Shown here piece after piece: positions 36,907 through 49,513 of a DNA stretch of 64,000 nucleotides. Every line of letters begins with the position of its first letter. Position 1 is the first letter of the stretch. The DNA is from Chinchilla lanigera (taxonomy: Eukaryota > Chordata > Mammalia > Rodentia > Chinchillidae). The DNA is taken from positions 11,524,851 to 11,588,850 of the forward strand of contig NW_004955417.1 in NCBI RefSeq assembly GCF_000276665.1, in the 5' to 3' direction. Below the pieces are notes generated by a model that was not told where the DNA came from, ran no database searches, and saw only the letters and a list, made by a program, of their open reading frames with translations. The position numbers and the translations under genes were made by a program.

Positions 36907-36986
36907 TATCTTTGCATTCTTTTGTTTGTTTTTTTTTTTGTTTTTTTTTTTTTGTTTGTTTTTCTCCGGTATATCTTTGCATTCTT
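36907..36986 (-). mobile_element. extremely 5'-truncated ID SINE (tail only)
   Basis: Identical tatctttgcattctt copies (36907-36921 and 36972-36986) enclose only a T/G-rich tract ending 'tttttctccggta'. That tract is the ID tail plus the last bases of the ID body. The tRNA-like part is absent, so reverse transcription must have stopped almost at once. Confidence 0.8.
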
Positions 36987-38055
36987 ATCACTCACTAGGG
37001 CACTGAATGAAGAAGGAAGAAGCCAAGATAATGCAGTCATTTAGGGATAGCATGAGGGAATATCTGAGTTCCTGGCAGGCAGAAGTCTTGTTCTACAATG
37101 GAACTGAATTTTTTTTCTGGATCTTGAAATATGTACTGGATTGGAAGATGGTGAATAAGACAGGGAACAACCCCTAGAAAGATAGAAAGTGCCTGTTCTT
37201 TCTGACTTTGGAGCCAAAATGCCTCTCCATGGCTTTCTTTTTTTTTTTTTCTAGTCAATTATGTTCAGAACAAACCAGCCCAGTTCCTTTCTCCAGGAAA
37301 TCCTAAAATATTTGAAAACCTTACATTTCTGTAAGCCTCATGTTGGAATTACTCCAATTCTCTGTTTGTCACCTGTGTATTTACACTACTGAACAACAGA
37401 AGTGGCCAAGACTAACACGTTTCTACGTCAGATAGAGGCTTCTGTGAATACAGTTTATACACAGCTTTTAGTGGCCTCTACTTACTCCTGTTGAACTTAA
37501 TGTCAATGAAGATTACTGAGTCTTTTTCATACCTGTGGAACCTTATTTCCCTATGAGTGTCACTTACCAGTCATTCACTTTCTCCTCCAGCCATTCCATA
37601 TTTACTAATGTTTATTATATGCAAGGCACTGTGGTAGTGCTGAGGACCTAAGATGTAATAGAGGGCCTGACATCGGTGTAGGAACTTGTATTTATCTTTG
37701 TTTAGTATCTCTTTGTTGGATTAAGTCAACATCTCCTTTGTCTCAAACAATCTTTCTTTGTCTCTGACTCATTCTCTCCCACTATCTTCCTCTGTGTGTA
37801 TATAGACAGGTAATACAAGCATAGATATAGAGTATATGCAGTATATATACTGTGTAGATTCATTTATTATGCTTTTTATTTGTGTATCAATGAGGCTGAT
37901 TATGGTATAAGAAAGAAAGCTTATTATGTAAATAAAATATGGACTATACTTCTAGACAATATTAAAATCATAAATGCTTGAAGAATTCTGGGAACACTCC
38001 CTGTCTCCATCTCTCTATCTTTCTGTCTGTCTGTCTCTCTCTCGCTGAGTGAAGG
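36987..38055. other. unassigned DNA
   Basis: 37605-37665 resembles the ancient 'tattatatgcaaggcactgt' repeat. A short imperfect TCTG/TC run is at 38012-38043. Nothing else recognised. Confidence 0.35.
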
Positions 38056-38059
38056 GTTG

Positions 38060-38310
38060 GGTAGTGCATTGGCAAAAAGCATAAGCTTTGGAGTCAGACT
38101 CTCTTGAAGCAAATAGTAACCCACTGATTGCTAGCTTTTGAGTGAGGATAAAATGTTTAATTTCCCCAAGTCTCAGCACCATCTGAACATATCCTAATAA
38201 ACTCAGGGTTAGTATTAACTTCTATTCAAAAGACTCTTTCATAATTAAATGAAGTGATGTATGTAGTTAGTGCAGTGTGAGTTGTGTTAAAGTTCAGTGG
38301 ATGATAGATA
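38060..38310 (-). mobile_element. MIR SINE remnant
   Basis: 'ataagctttggagtcagact', 'ttaatttccccaagtctcag' and 'aattaaatgaagtgatgtat' are in the order of a MIR read from its far end. Confidence 0.6.
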
Positions 38311-40109
38311 AAATTATGTAAGAAAAAATGACATTCAAAAAGAAAATAGGATACAATGATGTCAGAATATATTATAACCACGTTGGGAGATCATTTCAAC
38401 TTAAATTGTACTAGAACTTGACAATGAATTTTGCTGGGAGTCAGACAATGTTGAGAAATACTTTTACCTAAATGAAATGTTTGCTGTGATAATACTTACT
38501 GCCATAGAATTTGACTTTGGTTAGTAAGTAGTTAAAATAACTGAAAAAGAATTGAAAATCTCCAAATCTTAAATGATTTTACTTACTTCATATGTACTCC
38601 ACTTTACACAATAATTTGAAACCAAGGGTTTGATTTTCCTATCCCATCTAAGTGGATTATATTTCCATTATGCTAGTTAATAGTTAATTAAATAAGCTAT
38701 GCATAACTTCTATATTTTATTAATTAAACTGGTTTCTTTTGTCCTGTGTACCCATTTGAAATATTTTTAAAATAAGTTACAGGAGCAGCAGTTACTAGAA
38801 AATAACTGACTGCTTCATCTTTGATTCAGGTAGTTCCAGTACTGTCAAATTATATTCTGTTTCAGAGCAAAGCAAAGGAGTCTACCACTGATGCAAGAGT
38901 TCAGGATACCGCCAAACTTGGTTTTGAAGGTACTTGGGATATTACTTATAATTTCTTAATAAATTCCAGCAGCCTTTTTGATAATTAGGGAATAAGCAAA
39001 TCCCTCAGGAGCATGCCAGTACAGTGGAGTAATGGCCATTAAAGACATGAGCTTTGGGACTATGTGGAAACAAATGGTCATTTCACCAGAAAAGTAAAAC
39101 AAACTGAACAGTTTTACTCAACTTTCCTTCTTCGGCTCTGTGCCATATTTATAGGTCAACTTCAACTAGTCAGACCTGATGAGTTTTTTTATTTGTCAGC
39201 TGTATGAAATTTCACTATGGCAGTGCTTACTTTTGTTCTCACTGTACACTCTGATAGCAGGTACATGTTTATTTTCTTTATTAGAAGAAGATGCTACAGT
39301 ATATTTTCCATCCAAGATAAAATTAAAAATAATTATGGAGAATTGAAGGCAATCAGCTCCAGCCCCCCTCTGAAGATTACAAATAAATTCTGTGGATTGT
39401 ATTTTCTTGTTTTACCTTTTACATGTTAGCTGTGTTGTAATTTCATGCGTTTGTTTTACACCAATGGAAGCGTCACAAGAAATGTTAGGTAACACATATT
39501 AGTTCCTCTACCTCAGTCAGAGTATAGTTTTCTGACTATAGTGTAAGATTGTCTGGTGGTTCCTTAAGAAAACATACTGTATTCAGGCTCTACTCCTTGT
39601 AGTAACCTACAAGGTGTTAAAGTGTGATGAAAATGAAACAAGAAGGGAAAAACACAGTAAAATTTTCCATATTTCATATCGGCAATTTGAGTAGCTCTTT
39701 TTGTTTATGTTAAAAATATGCCGAATAACAAATTAATCAAGCTCTAACTAAAGAATTGTTGGTGTGTAAGGAGGCAAAGGAAATGGAAAATGGGTGAGAC
39801 AGGTCTCTGCTAAGTTTGCCTACTGTGCTGGGTGAGTAGTTCTAGTTTGTGGGCTGTCTTAAATTGCTGTTACAATTTTTAGTTAAGTCTAGGTGTGCTC
39901 AGTTTTATAACTGTTCTCTTTGACCTCTAAACAGATAGGGGAGTTGAAGGTTAGAAAGAATCATGGTAAAAAGACTTCAACATGATTGTGGCTTTAAGAT
40001 TCAGGTCCTATAGTGGCAGGACTCCAGGCACTGGTGCTGAGCCTTGGTAGACGTCTAAACAAGGTGGCTAAGAAAGAAGCCAAGCACTTGAACTGGATTT
40101 GGTTCCTTC
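38311..40109. other. unassigned AT-rich DNA
   Basis: No gene or repeat family recognised. The only open frame of note, 70 codons at 39217-39429, has no domain. Confidence 0.35.
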
Positions 40110-40215
40110 AGCAAATTCTCACAGATGCAATCTCATGAAGCACCATGAGTAAGCCCCTTAGAAGATGCTGCCTCCTCCTTTTGGAGATGAAGAAACTGAA
40201 GCTGCACATGGAGGA
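40110..40215 (+). mobile_element. MIR remnant (partial)
   Basis: 'tggagatgaagaaactgaag' preceded by 'atctcatgaagcaccatgag' fits a MIR core. Confidence 0.45.
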
Positions 40216-41220
40216 CAGTGGGGTGATATGAAGGGATCCATCAAGTTAGGGCTGTTGTTGTTACATTGTTGGTCTGAGCCTTGCTCCCTAAAACCATCAC
40301 AATGTTATAGCTGGCATTATAGCTACTATCACAGTGGGGATCAAGGTTCTTGCAGAGTTGTTGAGGCTGATAGTAGAAGAGTCAAAAACGCAGATTGCCG
40401 GACTGGGCAACAGAAGACCTAGGTCAAAGTTGCTTCCCAAAGGTGTTTGGGGAATTCTTTAACGCTGAACATTGGTCCTTTTCTTTTTCTTTTTTTCTTT
40501 TCTTTTCAACTGGTCACATGACTTCTTGATCCATCTTCTCAGTGCATCAAATGAAATGCTTATTGTAAAAGTGCTTTGACAACTAAAGACAATTCATGTA
40601 TAAGGTATTTTGGAATATTATTGGCCATTTTTTCCTAAGGAATGCTCAATAGTTTTCCAGGGATACCCCCAAACAACCCCACTTATACTACCTACAGGAA
40701 GAAACAAATAGTTATGTGGCATCTGAATCTCCATCCCACCATACTTCTGTATGAAAACCTTGAGAAATCTGCTTTTAACTCATCAAGAGGTGAACATTCA
40801 TCTCATTAATTTATTCAGGAGCTCATTTAAGGGATAAATGAGGCATAAAAATAGTAGATATGGTCTTTGTCCTTCTCCAAAGAGGGAAACAGACAAATAA
40901 ATGTGATCTAATATGGCAAGTGTTGCATATTAAGGACTGGAAAGTCTAAAAGAGGAAATAAAGGGTTTTAAAGGTTTTAAAGAAGGAAGCTCTGAGAATG
41001 GTTAACACTGGAAGTTGCTCAGAAGGTGAGGACATGTTGGGAAAACTTTGGTCAAGAGAGGACCCTTAGTAAGCGCGAGGTTGTGGCAATGAGAGGCATG
41101 TGTGGGAAACACTGGGTTGTCTTGTGAGCCAGGGAGTAGGAAATATGGGGAGACCACTGAGAAATGGACCTGGACAGGTGGGGTAAGTCAAATCATGAGC
41201 ATCCTTGGTTAGTATGCTAA
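40216..41220. other. unassigned DNA
   Basis: 40800-40925 resembles the ancient mammalian repeat with 'cagacaaataaatgtgatct'. Nothing else recognised. Confidence 0.35.
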
Positions 41221-41344
41221 GGAAACTGGTTGTTTTTTTTTTTTTTTTTGGTTTTTCTCCGGTACCGGGAACCGAACTCACGACCTTGCGCTTGCCAGGC
41301 AGGCACTTTGCTGCTGAGCTAAATCCCCAGCCCCCGGAAACTGG
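41221..41344 (-). mobile_element. young ID SINE with target duplication
   Basis: T17 tail, then 'ggtttttctccggtaccggg', 'cacgaccttgcgcttgccag', 'ctgctgagctaaatccccag'. Direct repeats ggaaactgg at 41221-41229 and 41336-41344. Consensus CpGs are largely intact, so it is among the youngest copies. Confidence 0.9.
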
Positions 41345-42934
41345 GTTTTTATCTAATAGATACAGGAAGACACTAACATTTATCTACAACTTCTTCATCA
41401 GTTAAAAAGAGACAGGTAACTAACTGCTAAAATATCCATACAGTTCACACCAATATAAATAAGTTAAGCAACAAAAAAACATACAAGCAACTAATTCAAG
41501 TTTCTAGAAGGATAATTAAAGCCACTCAGTGGAAATCATTCTAGATTTTTCTTCATGCACATAAACAAATATATTAAGAGATATCCTTTCTATAAAAATA
41601 GCACTGTGCTCTTGTTCTGGTAATAGGTCAAGTGAATTAACATAACTTCCATTCATCTTAAATCCTCAAGTTATGAAAAGATAGACATGCTAGATATAAT
41701 TGGTAAAAATAAAATTTAAATATATAAATTAATTTAAAAATGATAATTTCTGGCACGATGACATCCCAAAAATAAATGCAAGTTAGGTTTGAGCAGTAAA
41801 CTTATGAGCAAATGCTGTGAGGGTTTTGAAAGACCTTAGGGTGCAGAAAGGGATTAGGGGCTCAGGATTTAATTCTCATGTAAACATGGGACACATGGTG
41901 CTGGACCTAACTGTGGCAAGGCGCTAGAACAGAGATCTCTACTTAAAGCTGGAAACCTTGAAAGAAAATGCTACTTCACTCGTAAAATGAGACCAGGAAA
42001 ATCCTACTCACTGGTTCAGATAATGTGACTAGAAAATTTGTTACTTTTTGGAATTCTGGATGAAAAACATGAGAGAAATTAAAGCTCCTGGCCATCAAGG
42101 TAGATGTGAAGTTGAAATTTACATTACTAGTTTAAGGTTGGAATGTCCAAGTAGAGAAACCAACTTCAAAACTAATTTCAGAAGAACACATAAGTGAGAT
42201 GATTCTGTTGTAGGATGTTTATTTATACCCCAGGTGTGCGGGTATCTTTTAGGCTATGTTCAGGAAAGAGAAGGACAATTCAAACTTATAAACTCCATGA
42301 GGAAATGATCTATCATGAGAGAGAGAGAGGAGATTCTATAAATCAGAATAGTAATATTCTTATACACTTGAGGTAATAGAACAATCTGGGGAAGACTATA
42401 AAATTACTATACTTCAAGAGGTTAAAATGATTGATGGGACTCAAGAATGGGACACTAGGAAAGGGTAAGTCTGAACAACAAATAGATCTTCTAGAAATAA
42501 AGGCATGCCATCGATACTTTCATGGATGGGTTAAATGTAAGGTTATATATAGCTAAAGAAAGAAATAGTGAGTTGGATGACAAAGCTGAAACTACCTAAA
42601 ATGCAAGATAGAGATATAGAGATAAAAAACTAAGAAAAGAGTTTAAGAGATATGGAAAACAAAATAAGGAGACTAGAGAAGGGACAATTCTTGAAGATAT
42701 AATGGCTTAGAATTTTTGAAACATTTTTTATTTTAAAGAGAGAAAACCCAATAATACAGTTTCAAAACAGGTTAGTAGGAGAGTTACAATAATTAATAAA
42801 TTGTATATTGTCTTCTTAGTAGTTACTCAGAGTAGAAGATATAGGCCTGATATCTTTTCCAAACAGTATTAGCACAAACTTTTATTTTCAATGAACTAAA
42901 AGAAACTACCTGAGTAGCTATCTTGTGTATAACT
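41345..42934. other. unassigned AT-rich DNA
   Basis: A GA run lies at 42318-42331. No gene or repeat family recognised. Confidence 0.35.
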
Positions 42935-43850
42935 ATATTTTTTCTTTTTCTCTTTCTTCCTTTCCCCTTTCCACCATCACAGTTTCTTTTCTTTTCTTTC
43001 TTTTCTTTTCTTTTCTTTTTTTAGTTTTGGTTTTTCTATGGTACCGGGAACTGAACTGACGACCTTGCGCTTGCTAGGCAGGCGCTTTTTGCCGCTGAGC
43101 TAAATCCCCAGCCCCTACAGTTTCTTTTCTTTTGAACAGTTTCTTCCCAATTCAAAATATCTACTGTACATTTTGTATCTTATTTACTCATTCAGTTTCT
43201 CACCCTAGAGAGACAATATGATGTTTATACGTGTGAGTCTGATTTATTTCACTTATGAGTATGGTCTCAAGTTGCATCCATTTACCTATAAAAGTCTCAA
43301 GTTTATCCATCTTTATAGCTAGGTAGTACTCCATTATATAAAAAAACCCTATCTCTTTTCTATCCATTTCTCAGTTGATAAGCGTTTGGGTTGTTGCCAA
43401 GATTTAACTATTACCAATTGTGCTGCTATAAACATGGGTGCACATATGTCACTGTGATTTGATGTTTTTAATTTTTCTGGGAAGATACCTGGAAGGGGAA
43501 TAGCTGGGTTGAATGCAACCTCTAATCCTAATTTTTTGAAGAATGTCCAGACTCATTTCCACAGTGGTTGCATCAGTCTACACTCCCACCAGTAGTGGAG
43601 AAGGGTTCCTTTTTTCCCCACAGCCCCTCCAGCATTTGTTATTGGTTAATTTCTTGTTAATAGTCATTCTTTCTGGAGTGAGATGAAATCTCAGTGTTGT
43701 TTTAATTTGCATCTCTCAAATGACCAATGATGTTGAACATTTTTTTATGTATTCATTTGCCATTTGTGTTTTTTCATTTGAGAAGTGTGTATTCATTTCA
43801 GATGCCTATTTTTTGTAGAATTTTCCAAAATTGACTTAAAAATTAGCTTT
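42935..43850 (-). mobile_element. L1 3' region (antisense), host of an ID SINE
   Basis: 'acttatgagtatggtctcaa' (43249-43268) is the complement of the L1 phrase at 29040-29060. 'tagtactccattatata', 'tgctgctataaacatgggtg', 'tccacagtggttgcatcagt', 'cactcccaccagtagtgg' and 'tttaatttgcatctctcaaa' follow in the canonical antisense L1 order. It is better preserved than the other antisense L1s but has no long frame. Confidence 0.85.
42979..43133 (-). mobile_element. young ID SINE with perfect 17-bp target duplication
   Basis: The body 42996-43116 sits between identical copies of acagtttcttttctttt (42979-42995 and 43117-43133). It reads 'tctatggtaccgggaactga', 'cgaccttgcgcttgctaggc', 'gccgctgagctaaatcccc', with a small 'ctttttgccg' expansion. 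Inserted in the T-rich tail end of an antisense L1. Confidence 0.92.
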
Positions 43851-44123
43851 AAATTTAAAGGACTTTGTATTATTATGTGGTATGGGACTATGTACTTAGG
43901 ACTTTGTACTTAGTGATATGTTGGTAAACATTTAACCAACAGCTCTCCAAGGAAAAAATTAGTCTTGATTTGCAGTGTTGTCTAATTTCTGTGTGTGACT
44001 ACTGTCATTAAGATGATTTCAGGTTACCACTGTGACTTCAACTGAAAGTGAAATGGGAATGCTGTGCAAGATTGGGTCTTATGAATTGATCTGAGCTAAC
44101 CCTAGCAAACAGCTGATTATAGT

Positions 44124-44234
44124 GTGTCCTAGTCTTTTTTTTTTTTCTGGTACCAGGAATCAAACTCATGACCTTGCGCTTCCAGGCAGGTGCTGTGCCC
44201 CTGAGCTAAAGCCCCAGCCCCATGTGTCCTAGTC
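44124..44234 (-). mobile_element. ID SINE with perfect 12-bp target duplication
   Basis: The body 44136-44222 lies between two copies of tgtgtcctagtc. It shows 'ggtaccaggaatcaaactca', 'ccttgcgcttccaggcaggt' (a few bases of the consensus missing) and 'gagctaaagccccagcccc'. Confidence 0.9.
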
Positions 44235-44792
44235 AAACCAATGAGAGCCTACCCTTGGCAATGGAATGGGCTAAACATCTCCAGAGCATAGAAATCATGT
44301 AGAGGAGAGATTGGAGTCTAAGTGAAAAACTTTTGCTATTAGAAGATCAAGGGAAATGGCTATCAGACAGACAAACCTAGTATGCCCACAATATGGTAAA
44401 TATTTTCTAACTAACAGATTTAGGCTTTTCTCCATTTGTAAGAAAATGTTTCTTCTAGTAAGCGTTGAATTATTTTCTCTTCCATGTGTTTGACTGTATA
44501 CACAAGGGAGACCAAAATCTTTTCCTCATTCTGGGCACTCTTTGTTTTATGGTTTTAATCTCTGTCTTTCCCCTCTGTATTTACTAGGAGTCCCGCACCT
44601 TTTTGGTGAGTAACTTGATTGTTTTTAGTTCAGTTCATTTTCAATTTGTTTCCTTGGTTCTACAGTCTTCCGTTTTTATCTTATTCACATTGGTTTATTG
44701 ATTTAACATGCCTCTGAACTTGAAGTTTGAAGTAGCTTGAAGTTTCCAAGGGAACTCTATCCCATGGAAATGTAGAATGGTATTGGTTTAAT

Positions 44793-44928
44793 CTGCTTTC
44801 TACCTTTAGGTAACTTTTTTTTTTTTTTTTTTTTTCCCGGTACTGGGAATCGAACTCATGACCTTGCGCTTGCCAGGCAGGTGCTGTGCCGCTGAGCTAA
44901 ATCCCCAGCCCCTGCTTTCTACCTTTAG
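44793..44928 (-). mobile_element. young ID SINE with perfect 17-bp target duplication
   Basis: The body 44810-44911 lies between two copies of ctgctttctacctttag. T tail of about 20, then 'cccggtactgggaatcgaac', 'ccttgcgcttgccaggcagg', 'gccgctgagctaaatcccca'. Confidence 0.93.
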
Positions 44929-46990
44929 ATTGATGTTACTGATTTAGAGGCTGCTCATGAGGAGAAGGGAACAAACTAGGGATATAAATAAAAGCTCATG
45001 GACATAAGCACACTTCCAAGTGCCTTGCTTCCTCTTTCCTCACCGCTCAGCCCTCAGCCTCTCCTGCCCAACTGGCTGCACATACACTATGACTGATGGG
45101 GCCACTTTGCACAAAAGAAATGTTAGGTTCTAATCAGTTACTTCCATAAATTGTGTGCCATAAATCCGACAGGACTGATGGAAATTAACTGGCTGGAGAT
45201 GGACTTCCTTGAGTCTAGGGATCTGGCTCTTTCATTCCTTTGATTTCTACCTGAATTTGCATGTTGTTCATGCAGCCTTCAGGATAAGGGGTGAGTTGGC
45301 CTGGACCCATCTCAGAAGCCAGCTGGAAAGAATATAAATGGAGCACAACACAATGGAGACATGCTTTATCTCATGCCTTGGGATGACAAGTGGAGCAGAG
45401 GAGTTGCCCTCGGAGTCATCCAGTTGAGGAATGGGCACATCAGGACCCCAGTTTGTCTCCTGTTCCTGCTTCTCTCTGCTTTCTAGCAACATCTTCTCCA
45501 GCTGGCAGACTCTGTGGAACTCAAAGAACTTTAGGTCTTATGTTGTTATGGTTTAGTGAGGAAATATCTCTGAGAAAGCCCAGAGGAAGATTCTGATTGC
45601 TTCCTATTGATCATGTGTCCAACTAAATTGGTGGTTCCCACAGAAAGAGATGTTCCTCCTTAAAAACATCAAGGGAGGAGGTGATAGTCCAAGCACATAA
45701 GATAACACATTCTCACAGTGAGGGGGAATAAAGTCCTTCATATTCCTTGCTAAGACTAAATATACCCCTGCCAAGCTATCAGGGGATGTGGCCAACTCCA
45801 CCCTTCATTTGTGTCCAAATATATGAGTGCCATTTGATACTCTCACATTGCTCCCCTTTACCATGCCTAGAAAAGTGGCACTTGTTGACTTTGTGACCTC
45901 AGATAAAGATGAACCCTGGGATGTTTTCACGTTCAGCTTAATTTCAACCACTTGTCATTCCTGCAGAATGGGAAATAGATATTAGGCATTGCTACTTTGC
46001 ATTGTGGTGACTACATGAGAGAGATGCTTTTGCAGAACCAAAGAGACCCAGTTGTACTGCTGTGGATGAAGAAAGGCTGCAGGGGACCAACTGGGTTTTG
46101 TTTGGGCTACGATTAAGAGAAGGTTCAGTTGTTCCAAAGCTTTTAAAATCAGCTCCGCTCCAGAGCACTTGGGTTATGGATTTGCCATGTTGCAGAAAGA
46201 CTCAGTGTTTGAGATGCAAGCCAAATGCTTTTAGTCCACTTATGAAAGGCACTGCTGCCCTGACCCCTGCCAGCTTCAGGGACTGACTGGGACAGAAGCC
46301 AGCTCTGGGACAGACTGTGATAGCACAAGCTGTATAATATGCAGGGAAGAAAGGTGACATGGTTTAGGTTAGGAGCAATGCTAGTTCTTTACTGCGTGTC
46401 TTTCACACAGGTCCGTCCGTTTTTGTAGGCCAACTTTCTCCCATTATTACATAATAAAACCTGATATTTAGAAGAGCACATCATTTATATTATTATGGAG
46501 AAAGCTTGTGTAAAGCATATTGTTTTTCTATGTTCATAGACTAAAAATCAATGCCATGGGGAAAATGTAGCAAAATTATAAAAGCTATAAGAGGGAAGAT
46601 CAAGAGCCACTATGTTAGTGGCTTTATTTTCACGAGAGAAGAAAGTTGTGTTTTTTTTTATTGTTTAATTTTGTTTTGCTATTTTATATCTAGGGTTAAT
46701 ACAACGCCTGAAACGTAATAGGCTCTCATTATATACTTATCAAATTACTAACTAAATGAAAATATAAAAGCTTTAGGAACAAAAACTGACCAAAGGTTAA
46801 AAGGAAAACTCAGACAACATCAAATCTAAATATGTGGTTCCATTACAAAGATAGTTGATAAGGTGGAAATGAAAATTTATCAAGTTTTTTCTATAATCTA
46901 TTTTACCTGGAATAGGAATGAATTCTCTTTGCAACATATTGACCTTGACAGAAGATCCTAGTAATTGTATGAGCCAAACTTGCCTCTGTA
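44929..46990. other. unassigned DNA
   Basis: 45890-46025 may hold a minus-strand MIR ('agcttaatttcaaccacttg'). No gene recognised; open frames are 81 codons or fewer. Confidence 0.35.
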
Positions 46991-46991
46991 A

Positions 46992-47140
46992 TTTTTTTTC
47001 TTTTTTAGGGTATTGCTAATTGGTTCAGGCTGGCCTTGAACTCACTATGTAGCCCAGGCTGGCCTCAAGCTTATGACAGTCCTCCTACTCCAGCCTCCCA
47101 AATGCTGAGATTACAGGCATGCGCCACCACACCTAGCCCC
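46992..47140 (-). mobile_element. B1 SINE (7SL-derived)
   Basis: T-rich tail, then 'caggctggccttgaactcac', 'tgtagcccaggctggcctca', 'ccagcctcccaaatgctgag', 'attacaggcatgcgccacca', 'cacctagcccc'. This is the complement of a rodent B1, full length at about 130 bp plus tail. Confidence 0.9.
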
Positions 47141-47339
47141 TATACTTTCTTAACTAAAGTATTTCAACATAAATTTGGTTAATTTTAGTCAAACATGTGA
47201 CCTAAGTGACTATTTAAAAAGAATAACTCAGAATCCTTACATAAAATTTGGTATTTGAGCAGCTAGGGACAGCCAGGTAATTTGTTGAGTCCAGTGGCCA
47301 AATAAAATGTGGGGTTCTTGATAAAACTTACTAAGCATT

Positions 47340-47478
47340 TAGCTGGGCATCATGGCACATACCTGTTATCCCAGCATTCCAGAGGCCAATGTAGGACAAT
47401 AACAAAGAGTTCAAGGCCAGCCTGAACTACATAGTGAGACCTATCTCAAACAAACAAGCAAACAAATGAAAAACTATT
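47340..47478 (+). mobile_element. B1 SINE (7SL-derived)
   Basis: 'agctgggcatcatggcacat', 'acctgttatcccagcattcc', 'gagttcaaggccagcctgaa', 'ctacatagtgagacctatct', then a caaacaaa tail. An older, diverged B1 on the + strand. Confidence 0.88.
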
Positions 47479-48419
47479 AAGGGTTTCAAGATGGTAACAA
47501 TGGAGCATAAACCAAGAGCAGACCCTTCTAAGCTTGGAACTATGTGAAACTGCACAGGCGCATGCCCATGAAGCCAGCCCCTGTACAGATTGCTTGTCTT
47601 CTGGGAACTCTCAAAACATTGATGAGTTCAAGTCCACAGTGATATCCTACTAACGGTGAGTTATTTAGTTCAAACATGGAGACAGAAGTGGAGAAAATGT
47701 AAAGTTTGGACATAGTTGGAAGTAGAACCTTGGGCTACTGGCTTCCAATTTCAGGTATCATTCAACAGATAGATTAGGACTAAAAAGCCCAAGTATATGA
47801 TTTGCTTCCACTCACTATTAAAATAAGTAATTCTTGGGTTTTTATATTACCTTTTTTAGCAGTTTGCTTTTGAGTGACCTGAGAGTTGTAATATCTGGAC
47901 CACTTAAAATGACTTCAGTCAGTTTCATTCATGTTAAGTGTAGCAATTACAGTCTTGGTCATGTTGCCCTGCTGTGTGATATTATTATCTACCATTTAAC
48001 AACTCTGCTGCAGTGGATCAGCTGAAACAAAGCTTGAATTTATTTTTCTAATATTTGATCTCATCTAATCACATCTTGTGAAAATTTGTCAAAGAATACT
48101 GAGGCATATCTTACTGGTCCAGAACTGGAAAGAACTGAGTCCTATGTAGACTTGTAGTCCAGTAATCAAGAAATGGTTCCTAAGTGTTTGAAAAAAGAAT
48201 GTGATAGCACATCACAGGCAATTGCTATGGAAAAAACCACTTCATTGCAGTATACTAAATAAAGCTTCACCTTTGAACCTTTTTATTTGTAGTAAACATG
48301 TAGGAAAATAAATTTCAATAACTCAAGTAATACACTGATTATCACCCTGATTCAATGTGAATAAATGACAAAAATCACATTTCATGAGATGATTTGCATG
48401 CCATTAATTGGAGGATTTA
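47479..48419. other. unassigned DNA
   Basis: No gene or repeat family recognised. Confidence 0.35.
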
Positions 48420-49513
48420 TTGTAGTTTTTTTTGGGGATTCATTGATGTGTCATTTACATATAATAACATTCTCTCTTTTTAGGTGTTCGGTTCTATGAC
48501 TTTTGAAAGACTTATAGTCACAGAATTGCCACTACAATCAAGATACATAGTGTTTTCATCATTCTAAAAGCTTCTTTCATGTTCCCTTATAGATAATCCC
48601 TATTCCAGCCCTTGAGGGCCACTGGTACAATGTTGTCCCCGTGGTTTTGCTTTTTATAGATGTCATGTAAATAAGACCATTTATATGACAACCTTTGAGC
48701 TGGCTACTTTTACCTATGATAACATTTTCTTGGCTCCAAATCCCCACTAGCAGTATTTGGCAGTAATCTGTTTTAAGTCATTCTGATAGGCATGCAGTGG
48801 TAGCTCTTAAATATGAATTTTCCCATTGACTAATGATATGCAGCCTCTTCTTCATGTATTTGTTTACTCCATGTATGTTCTTTGGTAAAGTGTGTTATTC
48901 AAATCTTTTTCTTTTTTTCCCTTTCTCTTTTTTTTTTATTGAGTTGTTTTCTTATTGAATTCTGAGAAGCCTTATATAGTCTCAACATCAGTCCTTTACC
49001 ATATATATGCATATTCTGCAAACATATCCCAGTTTGTGCCTTGTTCTTTCACTTCCTTAACCTTATATTCTAGAGAGAAGATGTTTTAATTTTGATGGAG
49101 GGATACTTATCAGTTACTTTCTTTTATGGTTCATGTTATTTGTGCCCTGTGTAAGAAATCTTTGCCAAGGTCATAAATATTTTCCTATGTTATCTTATAT
49201 AGGTTTTATAGTTTTGTGTTGTACACTTAGGCCTATAATTCTCTTCAAGTCAANNNNNNNNNNNNNNNNNNNNNNNNNNNNNNNNNNNNNNNNNNNNNNN
49301 NNNNNNNNNNNNNNNNNNNNNNNNNNNNNNNNNNNNNNNNNNNNNNNNNNNNNNNNNNNNNNNNNNNNNNNNNNNNNNNNNNNNNNNNNNNNNNNNNNNN
49401 NNNNNNNNNNNNNNNNNNNNNNNNNNNNNNNNNNNNNNNNNNNNNNNNNNNNNNNNNNCACTGGAGTGCCTAGATACTTTGTGGAAACTTGATTGGTCAT
49501 ATATGTGTAGTTC
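48420..49513 (-). mobile_element. old L1 fragment (antisense), left part
   Basis: 'ttcattgatgtgtcatttac', 'cagaattgccactacaatca', 'gaattctgagaagccttata', 'tgtgtaagaaatctttgcca' and 'ttctgcaaacatatcccagt' follow the antisense order of an L1M 3' region. A gap of 205 N (49254-49458) interrupts it. It continues at 50374 after an LTR insertion. Confidence 0.75.
49254..49458. other. assembly gap (205 N)
   Basis: Run of ambiguous bases inside the antisense L1. Open frames that cross it are not real. Confidence 0.99.
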
